A stretch of 42,735 nt of DNA from Candidatus Saccharimonadota bacterium (GCA_903970545.1 CAJCJB010000381.1:1-42735); one strand, 5' to 3'; positions 7,357-15,961 are shown, counted from the stretch's first letter. The notes: generated from the letters alone by a model not told the origin. Numbers and translations are program-made.

Positions 7357-8709
7357 CTATTTTAACACGGGATTGGGATTTTTCCAGTTACGGTGAAAGG
7401 AACAATCTTTAAAATCATCATCAATATGGATATAAATAGAACGCATCTTTTTATTAATCCAGGTATCTACGGTAGTTTTTTGTTTAAATGCCTGAGCCAT
7501 ATTTTGCAGTCGTTGATAATCATCTTTTAAATTGGCTTTATGAGGTTCTGTACGGCTTTTTAAATATATTATCTTGAACGCCGGCTTATCAGAAGTCTGA
7601 TCTATAACCGGTTTACTTATATCTCCTACCTGCATTTTATCAAGCATAAACACTAATTTTTCATCCTTACCCAGTTCTTCAATTTCAAAACGTGTGCTTC
7701 CCGCGTCCTTATTTTGTATAGCACCACAGTTGTTTTTAGTGTCTTTATCATCGCTAAATTTTGCACAAGCAGCACAAAAAGTAATTCTACCATCTTGTAT
7801 TTGCTGATAGATGGTATCTAAGGCAGTTTTGGCATCGGCAATATCTTGGGGAGATACTTTTGCGGCCACTAAAATATGACGCACATCAACCAACTCCCCC
7901 CGGCGAGCAATAAGTTGTATAAAATGAAATCCGAAAGGAGACTCGAAAATTTCTGATATTTCACCAGGCTTTAACCTAAAAGCAACGGCTTCAAATTCGG
8001 GTACAAAGGCACCACGTGCAATTCCATCATACTCTCCACCTGTTTTCACAGAACCGGGGTCTTCCGTATAAAGAGTGGCTATAACACTCATGCTTTCTCC
8101 ATTGAGTACACGTTGCCGATAGCCTTCCAATTTTGCACGGGCTGCTTTTTTGGCTTCATCAGTTACTCCGGGCTTTTTAATCAACTGACAAATTTCAACC
8201 TCCGTATTTATTAAGGGTAAACTATCTGAAGGAATGGAATTATAATAAGCTCGCACATCAGCAGGAGATACTTTAATTTCACCTGTTACTTTGCTTTGCA
8301 TTTGTTGTGCTACCAATATATTTCTAATATCATCGCGCATTTCTTCTTTATATTGTTTAACACTTTTTCCATAAAAAGATTCAAACCTTTCTTCAGAACC
8401 AAACTGTCCTAAGTAGTAATTCATCCGCCTGTCCATTTCGGCGTCAACCTGCTCTTCTTTAACATGCACACTATCTTTTTCTGCCTGAGCCAATAATAGT
8501 TTTTGGTACAGCAATTCATCAAACATAGCGCAACGTAAGGAGTCGGTAACTTTACCACCGTTGGCAACCATCCCTTTCATTTCCCTTTCTAATTCAGAAC
8601 GCAATACAATGTATTTTCCTACCACACCGATTGTTTTATCGATGTTTTGCTGAGCAAATGATACTAAAGACAGATGCAACAAAACGATATAGGTAAAGCA
8701 CTTCCTCAT
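7357..8709 (-). CDS. SurA-type periplasmic peptidylprolyl isomerase/chaperone
   Basis: A 450-residue exported protein with a signal peptide ending near SFAQQ (residues 1-20). A SurA N-terminal helical domain follows (about 22-165), then two parvulin (PpiC) domains: about 170-268 (ending FESPFGFHFIQLIARR) and about 272-375 (VDVRHILV near the start). A helical tail completes the SurA plan. It would escort outer-membrane proteins through the periplasm. The second parvulin domain contains an inserted CAACAKFSDDKDTKNNCG cysteine-bearing loop. It is last of three leftward folding-factor genes. A TAACTTTG box at 8727-8734 suggests it also has its own promoter. Confidence 0.88.
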   Translation of the reverse strand: MRKCFTYIVLLHLSLVSFAQQNIDKTIGVVGKYIVLRSELEREMKGMVANGGKVTDSLRCAMFDELLYQKLLLAQAEKDSVHVKEEQVDAEMDRRMNYYLGQFGSEERFESFYGKSVKQYKEEMRDDIRNILVAQQMQSKVTGEIKVSPADVRAYYNSIPSDSLPLINTEVEICQLIKKPGVTDEAKKAARAKLEGYRQRVLNGESMSVIATLYTEDPGSVKTGGEYDGIARGAFVPEFEAVAFRLKPGEISEIFESPFGFHFIQLIARRGELVDVRHILVAAKVSPQDIADAKTALDTIYQQIQDGRITFCAACAKFSDDKDTKNNCGAIQNKDAGSTRFEIEELGKDEKLVFMLDKMQVGDISKPVIDQTSDKPAFKIIYLKSRTEPHKANLKDDYQRLQNMAQAFKQKTTVDTWINKKMRSIYIHIDDDFKDCSFHRNWKNPNPVLK

Positions 8710-8726
8710 GAAGGATTAATAAACTT

Positions 8727-8734
8727 CAAAGTTA
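8727..8734 (-). promoter_or_regulatory. Possible -7 box of the surA-like gene
   Basis: The minus strand reads TAACTTTG 17 bp before the ATG. A second candidate, TAAGTTTG, lies at 8782-8789. Neither has a clear -33 element. Confidence 0.35.
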
Positions 8735-8811
8735 TTACTTTCTTTGGCTTGACTAAAAATAGACTGTTTCATTTCTTCAATCAAACTTAGCTTGCGTTTG
8801 TTTATAATTAT

Positions 8812-9570
8812 CTAACGGATGTTTTCTTTTTCAAAGCTTAATGGAGAAGGATTGTTCTTGATTTTAAATTCTTTAATATTCAGGTAATAATTAAACAACG
8901 TATCGCTCAATTCTATTTGCCTGCTGGTTTTTAAAAGCAACTCAGGGTTATAATCATGCAACGGAATTTCTTTCATTACATCATCTAATAAAAGCCATGT
9001 ATTCTCATCCAAAAAAAAATTATCGGCATATTGTATGCAGTATTTTTTAAGATTATCCTGATCTTTTATATCTTTTGAAAGGTACCATTTCTTTACTTTA
9101 TCAGCGTTGGGAGTCTTCTTATTTATCTTAACGTAAGTTACCTTCACAATATTGTCTTTAAGCATAAAGTTTTGTTCGTGCTCATTATAGTATACTTCTA
9201 TATCTTGCCCACTAACAGCGGTATCTAATTTTTGATGTACTAACTCGGTTTCATATCTATACACCAACAGGTTCTTACGATACTCATCCATTTCTTTCTG
9301 AATATCTTTTTCATCTTCGGATAAATTACCTTCTGCCTGATGCAGAATCAACTCGTTTGTAATCCATTGCTGGATATAGGACTTTACAAATATCTCGCTA
9401 TCCTTTGGGCTGCTGTTTTTAGGAAGAATTAATTTAATATCTTCCATATAAAGTTTTTTTTCAAACACCCGTGCAACAGGCTTTTCTTTGCTATCAGTGC
9501 TTTCTGCCTTTTCTGTTTTACAAGAAAAAGCAAGTAACACAACAACGGGTATGATGAATTTAATTCTCAC
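8812..9570 (-). CDS. Small SurA-like lipoprotein, PPIase domain degenerate or reduced
   Basis: I place the start at the GTG whose first base is 9570, giving 252 residues beginning MRIKFIIPVVVLLAFSCK: a lipoprotein signal with the lipidated Cys at 17. The frame also opens at a TTG at 9579, but that TTG is part of the TATCTTTG promoter box and cannot be translated from it. The body resembles the helical N-terminal half of SurA/PrsA (KDIQKEMDEYRKNLLVYRYE, then DIEVYYNEHEQNF), followed by only about 110 residues in which a canonical parvulin core (VRHIL...GFHIV) is not visible. It may be a chaperone without isomerase activity. It lies between ppiD and surA in the same direction, which supports a folding role. 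Confidence 0.7.
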   Translation of the reverse strand: MRIKFIIPVVVLLAFSCKTEKAESTDSKEKPVARVFEKKLYMEDIKLILPKNSSPKDSEIFVKSYIQQWITNELILHQAEGNLSEDEKDIQKEMDEYRKNLLVYRYETELVHQKLDTAVSGQDIEVYYNEHEQNFMLKDNIVKVTYVKINKKTPNADKVKKWYLSKDIKDQDNLKKYCIQYADNFFLDENTWLLLDDVMKEIPLHDYNPELLLKTSRQIELSDTLFNYYLNIKEFKIKNNPSPLSFEKENIR

Positions 9571-9576
9571 GCGAAG

Positions 9577-9584
9577 CAAAGATA
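9577..9584 (-). promoter_or_regulatory. -7 promoter box of the SurA-like lipoprotein
   Basis: The minus strand reads TATCTTTG. Only six bases (CTTCGC) separate it from the GTG start at 9570. In Bacteroidota the transcript starts a few bases after this box, so the mRNA would have almost no leader. Confidence 0.6.
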
Positions 9585-9648
9585 CATTTAAAGGAAACAG
9601 GTAAATTAAGAGTAGGCATCAGGTAGTAAATACTACTCAATACTCGTC

Positions 9649-11847
9649 TTAAAAATCGAACTTAGCTTTGTGGTCGTCTATGTTTGCCATGGTTTTAAGT
9701 GCTTCCATGGCTTCATAATCTACACGAGAAGAAAGACCGGTGTTGGTTGCATTTTGTATGGCTTTAGAGTAAGCCCCCGCTGCTGATTTTTTATCAGTAA
9801 CACACATTACATAAACCGCATTTTGCCCTTTTAATGCTTTAGATAGTGTGTTTGGTTTTAAAACGCCTACCGCACCACACATAGCATCTTCTTTACCTAA
9901 TCCGGTAACTGCATAACTGCCAAAAGACAATCCATTCATGGTTTCAACTTGCAATTTCATTTTAGAAGCTAAGTCATCCGTAGTTTTAGTTCCCACAAGA
10001 TTTGCATCAAACTCTTTCATAAAGCCTTCTGCCTTCTTATCCTTTTTTGCAAAAAGCGTTACTTCATCTTTTACCTGAGCAAGTGGAGCAATACCTTTTT
10101 CTTTTACTTCGCTTACTTTAGCCACTACAAAACGTGTGCCGAATTGGAATGCCGAAGAAACATCTCCTTTTTTAGCCTGATAAATCCATCGGATTAACTC
10201 TTTTGGGTTTTCCATGCCGGGAACTTGTTTGTCTCCTTCTTTGATATTATCCGCTAAGCGTTTGTTAAGTTTGTTTTCTTCAATACCTTTATCAAAAAGT
10301 TCGGCAGTATTATATTTGCCTGCAAACTCACTTGCTTTAAGGTTAATATCGTTAAGTGTTTTATCACTTGGTTGTATTTTATGCTGAATTGTTGCCAGTT
10401 TGTATTTTAAGGATACACCTTTACTTACTTCCAGCACTTCCATAATATGATACCCAAATTGAGATTCTACAACACCCAATTCTCCTTTTTTACCTTGCAA
10501 ACCAAAGTCTTTAAAGGGTTGTACAAAACCACTTTTTTCGTTCATCCAACCATAATCTCCGCCTTTACCCGGGTAATCTTCATTTTCTTTTTTGCCGGGA
10601 GGTGTTTTTTTACCGCCATCGTCAGAGAAGTTCTTTACGTATTCAGGAAATAATTTCACATCCTTTTTAAGAAGTGTAAGCAAACTATCTGCCATCTTCT
10701 TTGCCTGAGGTTTGGTGCGTTTCAAATCTTTATCTGCAGCACCCGAACCGGCATAAGCAATAAGTATGTGGCGTACCTTGGCAGAGTCAAGCACATCAGC
10801 CTTGCCTTCAAATTTAATAACCTTAATTACTCGGTTCTCCTGATAAGGACCATAAACAGCACCTTTTTCAGCCGTGAAGATAGAAGAATCGACATCAGGA
10901 CTAACCATGTTCTTTTTAAACAAACCAATATCAATCTTGTTGTCATCGTTCTCAGCTTGCATCAATGCAGAGTCTTCGCCAAGCGTTTTTTTAGTTTTCC
11001 AATCGTTTGCAATGTCTGTCATTTGCTTTTTAATATCAGCAATATCATCCGGTGTAGGGAAAGCATCAAAAGCTACGTAATCAATCTTACGGGTAGTTTC
11101 GGTGTTTTTAAATAAGTAAGCGTGGTCGTTATAATAAGCCTGAATATCATCGTCACTTAATTTTACTGCCGAATCGGATACGGTGCTATAACGTTTAGCT
11201 ACATAACTAACACTGTAATTTGTGCTTTGTTTTTCAAACTCTGCTCTGCCCTCTGCTTCTGTAGTATATAAACCTTTTTTTAGCAAGCCATTATACTTCT
11301 CTGCCAGGCGGGTATCGTGTACATAATCTTCTACCTTTTTCCAATAAGCTTCTTGCTCAGGCGTCATTTGTTGTACAAAGCCGGCAAGTTTAGCAGGGTC
11401 AAGCGAACCATCAGGCTTAGCAAAGTTAGGATAGGCCTTGCCGGTTTGTTTATCGCTAAGCTGAGAAACCACAATTTGATGCGGGTGCGTAACCATCAGG
11501 TCATACATTTCATCGTCGCTCACGTTTACACCAACTGTTTTGTAAGCTACCTTTAGTACATCATCAGCCACAAACTCGTTCCACACCTGGTCAACCAAGT
11601 TTTGTTTGGTTGCTTCATCTACCTTTTGTCCGTTTTGCTCGTAGGTTTGTTCGGCAGTACGTAACTTAGTCTGAAAATCGTTATAATCTATATTCTTTCC
11701 GGCAATGGTGCCCACGGTACGCTCGTTAGTGCCAAACAACGAACGACCCGAACTTAGGGCACTTTCTAACACAAAAATGATAAGGGCAAGGGCAATAATA
11801 CCAACCAGTAAGCCTGTTTTGTTTCTAATTTTTTCTAATACGCTCAT
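9649..11847 (-). CDS. ppiD: Membrane-anchored periplasmic folding factor PpiD
   Basis: I use the ATG at 11847 (732 residues, MSVLEKIRNKTGLLVGIIAL). A TTG nine codons upstream is open but lies inside the promoter box. The N-terminus is cytoplasmic, residues about 11-32 form one membrane anchor, and the rest is periplasmic. A SurA-like helical domain with EPxK-type features follows. A parvulin domain begins around residues 355-365 (VRHILIAYAG) and ends QFGYHIMEVLEV near 475. A C-terminal helical domain follows. PpiD sits at the Sec translocon exit and helps newly exported proteins fold. It heads the leftward cluster with the SurA-like lipoprotein and SurA. Confidence 0.9.
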   Translation of the reverse strand: MSVLEKIRNKTGLLVGIIALALIIFVLESALSSGRSLFGTNERTVGTIAGKNIDYNDFQTKLRTAEQTYEQNGQKVDEATKQNLVDQVWNEFVADDVLKVAYKTVGVNVSDDEMYDLMVTHPHQIVVSQLSDKQTGKAYPNFAKPDGSLDPAKLAGFVQQMTPEQEAYWKKVEDYVHDTRLAEKYNGLLKKGLYTTEAEGRAEFEKQSTNYSVSYVAKRYSTVSDSAVKLSDDDIQAYYNDHAYLFKNTETTRKIDYVAFDAFPTPDDIADIKKQMTDIANDWKTKKTLGEDSALMQAENDDNKIDIGLFKKNMVSPDVDSSIFTAEKGAVYGPYQENRVIKVIKFEGKADVLDSAKVRHILIAYAGSGAADKDLKRTKPQAKKMADSLLTLLKKDVKLFPEYVKNFSDDGGKKTPPGKKENEDYPGKGGDYGWMNEKSGFVQPFKDFGLQGKKGELGVVESQFGYHIMEVLEVSKGVSLKYKLATIQHKIQPSDKTLNDINLKASEFAGKYNTAELFDKGIEENKLNKRLADNIKEGDKQVPGMENPKELIRWIYQAKKGDVSSAFQFGTRFVVAKVSEVKEKGIAPLAQVKDEVTLFAKKDKKAEGFMKEFDANLVGTKTTDDLASKMKLQVETMNGLSFGSYAVTGLGKEDAMCGAVGVLKPNTLSKALKGQNAVYVMCVTDKKSAAGAYSKAIQNATNTGLSSRVDYEAMEALKTMANIDDHKAKFDF

Positions 11848-11871
11848 ATTCTTACATAAAATTAAGGGGTG

Positions 11872-11900
11872 CAAAGATAAAAAAACACCCGAAATGCAAA
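11872..11900 (-). promoter_or_regulatory. Promoter of ppiD
   Basis: The minus strand reads TTTG (11897-11900), a 17-nt spacer, then TATCTTTG (11872-11879), close to the Bacteroidota -33/-7 consensus. The leader to the ATG at 11847 is about 20 nt. Confidence 0.65.
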
Positions 11901-12023
11901 AATTTAATTATTGGGGTTTATTGCCGCTATTTTAGCATAACCACAGGAACACTCAAAAGGTTAAAAATACCTAATTAGCGCATTATTATCTATAATTAAC
12001 GGTGTGTGTTTTATTCTTTAAAT

Positions 12024-12031
12024 TACATTTG
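12024..12031 (+). promoter_or_regulatory. -7 promoter box of the Spy-like gene
   Basis: TACATTTG matches TAnnTTTG, 32 bp before the ATG at 12064. No clear -33 element. Confidence 0.5.
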
Positions 12032-12063
12032 CTTTAAAATAAACCCTTAAAACAATCAAATAA

Positions 12064-12450
12064 ATGAAAACACTAAAAATTGGAATCCTTGCGTTGCTTA
12101 TGTCAATTGGCAATTTTGTATTTGCACAACAACAAGGCGGCAAAACCGCTGAAGAAAGAGCAACTGCTCACAGTCAAAAGCTTACCCAGGAACTTGGCCT
12201 AAATGCCGATCAGCAAAAAAGCACCTATACAGCTTGCCTTACACGCGCCCAACAAATGGAGGCCGACAGAGCAAAAAACCAAGGTGACAGAGATGCTATG
12301 AGAGCTGGTCGTAAGCAAATTGAGCAAACTTTTGAAACCAGTATGGGTCAAATATTAACTCCTGAACAAAAAACAAAGTGGGAACAAATTAAAGCGGATG
12401 AAAAAGCTAAACGTCAGCAAGGTGGCGGTGGCCAAAGAGGCGGAGAGTAA
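12064..12450 (+). CDS. Small periplasmic Spy/CpxP-like protein
   Basis: A 128-residue protein with a signal peptide (about residues 1-22, ending FVFAQQ) and a single helical region rich in Gln, Lys, Arg and Ala. Two LTxxQ-like motifs are present: ELGLNADQQ near residue 46 and ILTPEQKTKW near residue 98. These are the hallmark of Spy/CpxP-type periplasmic helical proteins. The tail is glycine-rich (QQGGGGQRGGE). A periplasmic chaperone or envelope-stress role follows from the family only. It is a single-gene transcript: promoter box at 12024 and terminator at 12475. Confidence 0.75.
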   Translation: MKTLKIGILALLMSIGNFVFAQQQGGKTAEERATAHSQKLTQELGLNADQQKSTYTACLTRAQQMEADRAKNQGDRDAMRAGRKQIEQTFETSMGQILTPEQKTKWEQIKADEKAKRQQGGGGQRGGE

Positions 12451-12474
12451 ACACATAATTGGTTAATATGCGGG

Positions 12475-12515
12475 GAAGCCTTTTGGATGTAATGTTCAAA
12501 GGGCTTCTTTGTTTT
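12475..12515 (+). terminator. Rho-independent terminator after the Spy-like gene
   Basis: Arms GAAGCCTTTTG (12475-12485) and CAAAGGGCTTC (12497-12507) form an 11-bp stem with one G-U pair and an 11-nt loop, followed by TTTGTTTT. Confidence 0.85.
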
Positions 12516-12530
12516 ACCGGATTAAAATAT

Positions 12531-12577
12531 TTTGCGTATTTAATTAAAGTAGTATCTTTGCCCTCCTTTTTTAGGAG
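12531..12577 (+). promoter_or_regulatory. Promoter and ribosome site of the yceD-rpmF operon
   Basis: TTTG (12531-12534), an 18-nt spacer and TATCTTTG (12553-12560) form a near-consensus Bacteroidota promoter. AGGAG at 12573-12577 is a Shine-Dalgarno sequence 5 bp before the ATG at 12583, unusual in this window. It is the right arm of a possible CTCCT-TTTTT-AGGAG hairpin (12563-12577), though the left arm lies about where transcription should start and may not be in the mRNA. Confidence 0.7.
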
Positions 12578-12582
12578 TACAA

Positions 12583-13107
12583 ATGGCCGAAAGGAAGTTT
12601 ATTATCCGTTTAAACGGATTGCCCGTAGGAAACCATCTGTACGAATTTAAAGTAGATAACACGTTCTTTGATACCCGCGATTATTCAGACATTAAAGGGG
12701 CTAATGTAAACGTTGAGGTTGAGTTGCTAAAGCAAAACAATCTTATAAACCTTACTTTTAACCTAAGCGGCACCCTAAGCGTTTTGTGCGACAGATGCAC
12801 CAAGCCTTATGATGTAGAGATAGACTCGGTAGAAAAAATGCACCTGCGTTTTGGAAACCCTGATGAACCTCATGCCGAAGATGTGTTTGTTTTGCCTCAC
12901 GGCGAAAACGAACTGGATGTATCGCCACCGCTATATGAGTTTATTGCCCTTGCACTGCCAACCCGCTTGGTACCCTGCGAAGAAGATGAAACTTTTGTAT
13001 GCGATGAAGAAACACTAAATAAACTAAACAATATTTCTGTAGACGAACCCGAGCCAAAACCGGAAACATCTATTTGGGATAGATTAAAAAACATAAATAA
13101 TAACTAG
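12583..13107 (+). CDS. yceD: YceD/DUF177 family protein
   Basis: A 174-residue DUF177 protein. In bacteria this family is encoded next to rpmF and, in E. coli and plants, is tied to 23S rRNA accumulation and large-subunit assembly. Visible features are the central LSVLCDRCTKPYDV and LVPCEEDETFVCDEET, giving two Cys pairs (CxxC and C-x7-C) that could bind a metal, as in many members. The C-terminus ends in the usual WDRLKNI. It is cotranscribed with rpmF, 15 bp downstream. The start is fixed by the AGGAG site and the promoter. Confidence 0.88.
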   Translation: MAERKFIIRLNGLPVGNHLYEFKVDNTFFDTRDYSDIKGANVNVEVELLKQNNLINLTFNLSGTLSVLCDRCTKPYDVEIDSVEKMHLRFGNPDEPHAEDVFVLPHGENELDVSPPLYEFIALALPTRLVPCEEDETFVCDEETLNKLNNISVDEPEPKPETSIWDRLKNINNN

Positions 13108-13122
13108 TAAATAAAATAAGTC

Positions 13123-13311
13123 ATGCCAAATCCTAAACGAAAACACTCGAAAGCCCGCACGCGTAGCCGCAGAGCTACCTATAAAGGAGCCGTTCCAACG
13201 CTTGGCGTTGACCAAACAACAGGCGAAGCCCATTTATGGCATCGCGCACATTGGTACGAAGGTAAACTTTACTATAAAGGAAAAGTAGTAATGGAAAAAG
13301 CCATTAAATAA
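13123..13311 (+). CDS. rpmF: Ribosomal protein bL32
   Basis: A 62-residue large-subunit protein starting [21 protein letters not shown], the conserved basic L32 N-terminus, then [25 protein letters not shown]. The protein has no cysteine at all, so this is the zinc-free (C-) form. It is followed by a strong terminator, which separates it from plsX although the gene order yceD-rpmF-plsX-fabH is the classic one. Confidence 0.95.
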   Translation: MPNPKRKHSKARTRSRRATYKGAVPTLGVDQTTGEAHLWHRAHWYEGKLYYKGKVVMEKAIK

Positions 13312-13330
13312 GATTAATACAAAATCAACG

Positions 13331-13358
13331 AAAAACAGGCTAAAAACCTGTTTTTTTG
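13331..13358 (+). terminator. Rho-independent terminator after rpmF
   Basis: AAACAGG (13333-13339) pairs with CCTGTTT (13347-13353), extendable by two A-T pairs, and runs straight into seven T residues. Confidence 0.85.
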
Positions 13359-13487
13359 CTTTAAAAGGGTTTTTATTAGCAAATAATTGCACTTTTTGTG
13401 TTAAAAACTAAAATATTTACGATTGGATTTTTATAAAAAAATTAGTTCCTTAGCCGCCTCTTAAAAAAACAGACTATTTAGTTAAAC

Positions 13488-14426
13488 GTGAAAATAGGAT
13501 TAGATATAATGGGAGGCGATTTTGCTCCCAACAACGAACTCGAAGCCGCTATCTTAGCCTCCAAAGAACTATCTTCTGATATAAAAATTGTTCTTTTTGG
13601 TGATAGCGACGTAGCTAAAAAATGCCTCGCTCAAAAAGGCATAGAACCCAATACCTTTGAGTATGTGCATACTACTGATGTGATACAGATGGGGGAACAT
13701 CCTACCAAAGCATTAAGCCATAAACCAAACTCAAGTATAGCATTAGGCTTTAAATACCTTAAAGAAACCAAAATTAATAGCTTTATAAGTGGCGGTAACA
13801 CCGGTGCCATGATGGTGGGGGCCATGTTTTCGGTAAAAGTAGTTCCGGGGGTTATTCGCCCGAGCATAGGCACTATTCTTCCTAAAGAAAGCGGCAAAAT
13901 TGGTTTTATGTTGGATGTGGGTACCAATGCCGATTGCAAACCGGATGTGTTGTATCAGTTTGGTATTTTAGGTTCTTTATTTGCCGAATTTGTGTATAAA
14001 GTAACTAAACCCAAAGTAGCTCTTTTAAATATTGGTGAAGAAGCCGAAAAGGGAAACTTAGTATCGCAAGCGGCCTATAATTTAATGAAGGAGAGTAAAG
14101 ATTTTAATTTTATTGGAAATGTAGAAGGGCGCGATTTGTTTAATGATAAATCAGATGTAATAGTTTGTGAAGGATTTACAGGCAACATTGTTTTAAAAGC
14201 CTGCGAATCTTTTTACAGCACGATAAAAAGAAGAAATAAATCGGATGAGTTTTTTGACCGAATGAATTACGAGATATATGGAGGCACACCTATATTAGGT
14301 ATAAACTCTACTGTAATTATATGTCATGGAATATCAACTCCAACGGCTATAAAGAATAGTATTTTTTTAGCGAAAGATATTTCGGATGCAAACTTGCCTG
14401 AAAAAATAAAAGAAGCATTTAATTAG
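13488..14426 (+). CDS. plsX: Phosphate acyltransferase PlsX
   Basis: A 312-residue enzyme that converts acyl-ACP to acyl-phosphate, the first step of phospholipid synthesis by the PlsX/PlsY route; it is a peripheral membrane enzyme. The GTG start gives the conserved N-terminus MKIGLDIMGGDFAPN. Also seen are FISGGNTGAMM, RPSIGTILP, MLDVGTNADCKP and the C-terminal VIICHGIS. Length is slightly short but within family range. The next gene, fabH, starts on the base after its stop. I found no clear promoter in the 129 bp after the rpmF terminator. Confidence 0.94.
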   Translation: MKIGLDIMGGDFAPNNELEAAILASKELSSDIKIVLFGDSDVAKKCLAQKGIEPNTFEYVHTTDVIQMGEHPTKALSHKPNSSIALGFKYLKETKINSFISGGNTGAMMVGAMFSVKVVPGVIRPSIGTILPKESGKIGFMLDVGTNADCKPDVLYQFGILGSLFAEFVYKVTKPKVALLNIGEEAEKGNLVSQAAYNLMKESKDFNFIGNVEGRDLFNDKSDVIVCEGFTGNIVLKACESFYSTIKRRNKSDEFFDRMNYEIYGGTPILGINSTVIICHGISTPTAIKNSIFLAKDISDANLPEKIKEAFN

Positions 14427-15410
14427 ATGATACGAGCAGCCATAACAGCAGTTGCAGGCTACGTGCCCGATTACATTTTAACTAACCAAGAGTTAGAAAA
14501 AATGGTTGATACTACCGACGAGTGGATTATCAGTCGCACAGGTATTAAAGAGCGCCGTATATTAAAGGAACCCGGCAAAGCCACATCTGATATGGCAAGT
14601 GCAGCTGTTTTGAGATTGTGTGAAAAAAGAGGTATCTCTCCATTGGAAATAGACCTTCTGATATGTGCTACCGTTACCCCCGATATGGTTTTTCCGGCAA
14701 CAGCTAATATTATTTGTGATAAAATAGGTGCAACCAATGCTTGGAGTTATGATATAGGAGCTGCTTGTAGTGGGTTTATTTATAGTTTAATTACAGGTGC
14801 TCAGTTCATACAAAACGGAACCTACAAAAAAGTAGTTATTGTAGGTGCAGATAAAATGAGTTCTATTTTAGATTACGAAGACCGCTCTACCTGCGTTATT
14901 TTTGGTGATGGGGCCGGAACAGTTTTATTAGAACCTACTGCAGAAGAAGTAGGCATACAGGATTTTATATTAAAAACGAATGGCGCAGGCAGACAACATC
15001 TGCACATGAAAGCAGGTGGTTCATTGATGCCTCCTTCGCACGAAACAGTAGATAAAAAATTGCATTATGTTTACCAGGAGGGGCAGCCTGTTTTTAAACA
15101 TGCTGTCTATAATATGTCAGAGGTATCAGTAGAAATCATGGAACGTAACAAATTAAGTTCCGATGATATAGCTTATTTGGTTTCCCATCAGGCAAACAAG
15201 CGTATTATTGATGCTACCGCAGAACGCATGGGACTTGGTGCCGAGAAAGTGCTTATGAATATTGAACGGTATGGAAATACTACTGCAGGCACCGTTCCTC
15301 TTCTACTAATGGATTACGAAAAAAAGTTTAAAAAAGGAGATAACCTCATCCTTTCTGCCTTTGGCGGAGGGTTTACCTGGGGAGCTATCTGGTTAAAATG
15401 GGCTTATTAA
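14427..15410 (+). CDS. fabH: Beta-ketoacyl-ACP synthase III
   Basis: A 327-residue thiolase-fold enzyme that condenses acetyl-CoA (or a branched starter) with malonyl-ACP to start fatty acid synthesis. The catalytic triad is intact: C114 in DIGAACSGF, H254 in SHQANKR and N284 in RYGNTTAG. The N-terminus has DEWIISRTGIKERR and the C-terminus ends in the glycine-rich FGGGFTWGAIWLKW. It directly abuts plsX and is 47 bp before accB, so the four lipid genes probably form one transcript. Confidence 0.95.
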   Translation: MIRAAITAVAGYVPDYILTNQELEKMVDTTDEWIISRTGIKERRILKEPGKATSDMASAAVLRLCEKRGISPLEIDLLICATVTPDMVFPATANIICDKIGATNAWSYDIGAACSGFIYSLITGAQFIQNGTYKKVVIVGADKMSSILDYEDRSTCVIFGDGAGTVLLEPTAEEVGIQDFILKTNGAGRQHLHMKAGGSLMPPSHETVDKKLHYVYQEGQPVFKHAVYNMSEVSVEIMERNKLSSDDIAYLVSHQANKRIIDATAERMGLGAEKVLMNIERYGNTTAGTVPLLLMDYEKKFKKGDNLILSAFGGGFTWGAIWLKWAY

Positions 15411-15457
15411 TTATAATACACAATTAAACTACATATCAACTAATAAAAAACACAAAC

Positions 15458-15961
15458 ATGAAACTAACCGAAATCCAAGATTTAATAAAATTTGTAGCTA
15501 AATCGGGTGTAAGCGAAGTAGAGCTTGAAACCAAAGAGGTTAAAATTGTTATAAAAACTCCTGCGGGTAGAAAGAATGAAACGCAAGTTGTATATCAGCA
15601 AGCAGCACCAACTCAACAATATATTCAGTCTGCACCCCAACAAGTTGTTCAGCAACCTGCGGCTGAGGTTAAAGCAACTGCTTCAACTCCACCAGCCGCT
15701 TCAGGAAATGACGAGAGTAAATACCTAACCATTAAATCACCAATGATTGGTACTTTCTATCGCTCTTCAGGTCCCGACAAACCTTTATTTGTAAATGTTG
15801 GCGATGAGATTGTTATAGGCAAAGTGGTTTGTATCATTGAAGCGATGAAATTATTCAATGAGATTGAAAGTGATATAAAAGGTAAAATTGTAAAAGTGTT
15901 GGTAAACGATGCTACTCCTGTTGAGTACGACCAACCTCTTTTCTTGGTTGATCCTAGTTAA
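15458..15961 (+). CDS. accB: Acetyl-CoA carboxylase biotin carboxyl carrier protein
   Basis: A 167-residue BCCP. The N-terminal helix (MKLTEIQDLIKFV) is followed by a Gln/Ala/Pro-rich flexible linker at about 45-85. The biotinyl domain at about 88-167 has SPMIGTFYRSSGPDKP (the BCCP thumb) and EAMKLFNEI with biotin on K131. Together with AccC it forms the carboxylation half of acetyl-CoA carboxylase, supplying malonyl-CoA to FabH and the elongation cycle. The gene accC follows at 68 bp. Confidence 0.95.
   Translation: MKLTEIQDLIKFVAKSGVSEVELETKEVKIVIKTPAGRKNETQVVYQQAAPTQQYIQSAPQQVVQQPAAEVKATASTPPAASGNDESKYLTIKSPMIGTFYRSSGPDKPLFVNVGDEIVIGKVVCIIEAMKLFNEIESDIKGKIVKVLVNDATPVEYDQPLFLVDPS

Noticed and set aside
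12563-12577. CTCCT-TTTTT-AGGAG hairpin hiding the yceD Shine-Dalgarno sequence, as a possible autoregulatory switch
   Set aside because: The left arm lies only 3-7 nt after the -7 box, at or before the expected transcription start, so it is probably absent from the mRNA.
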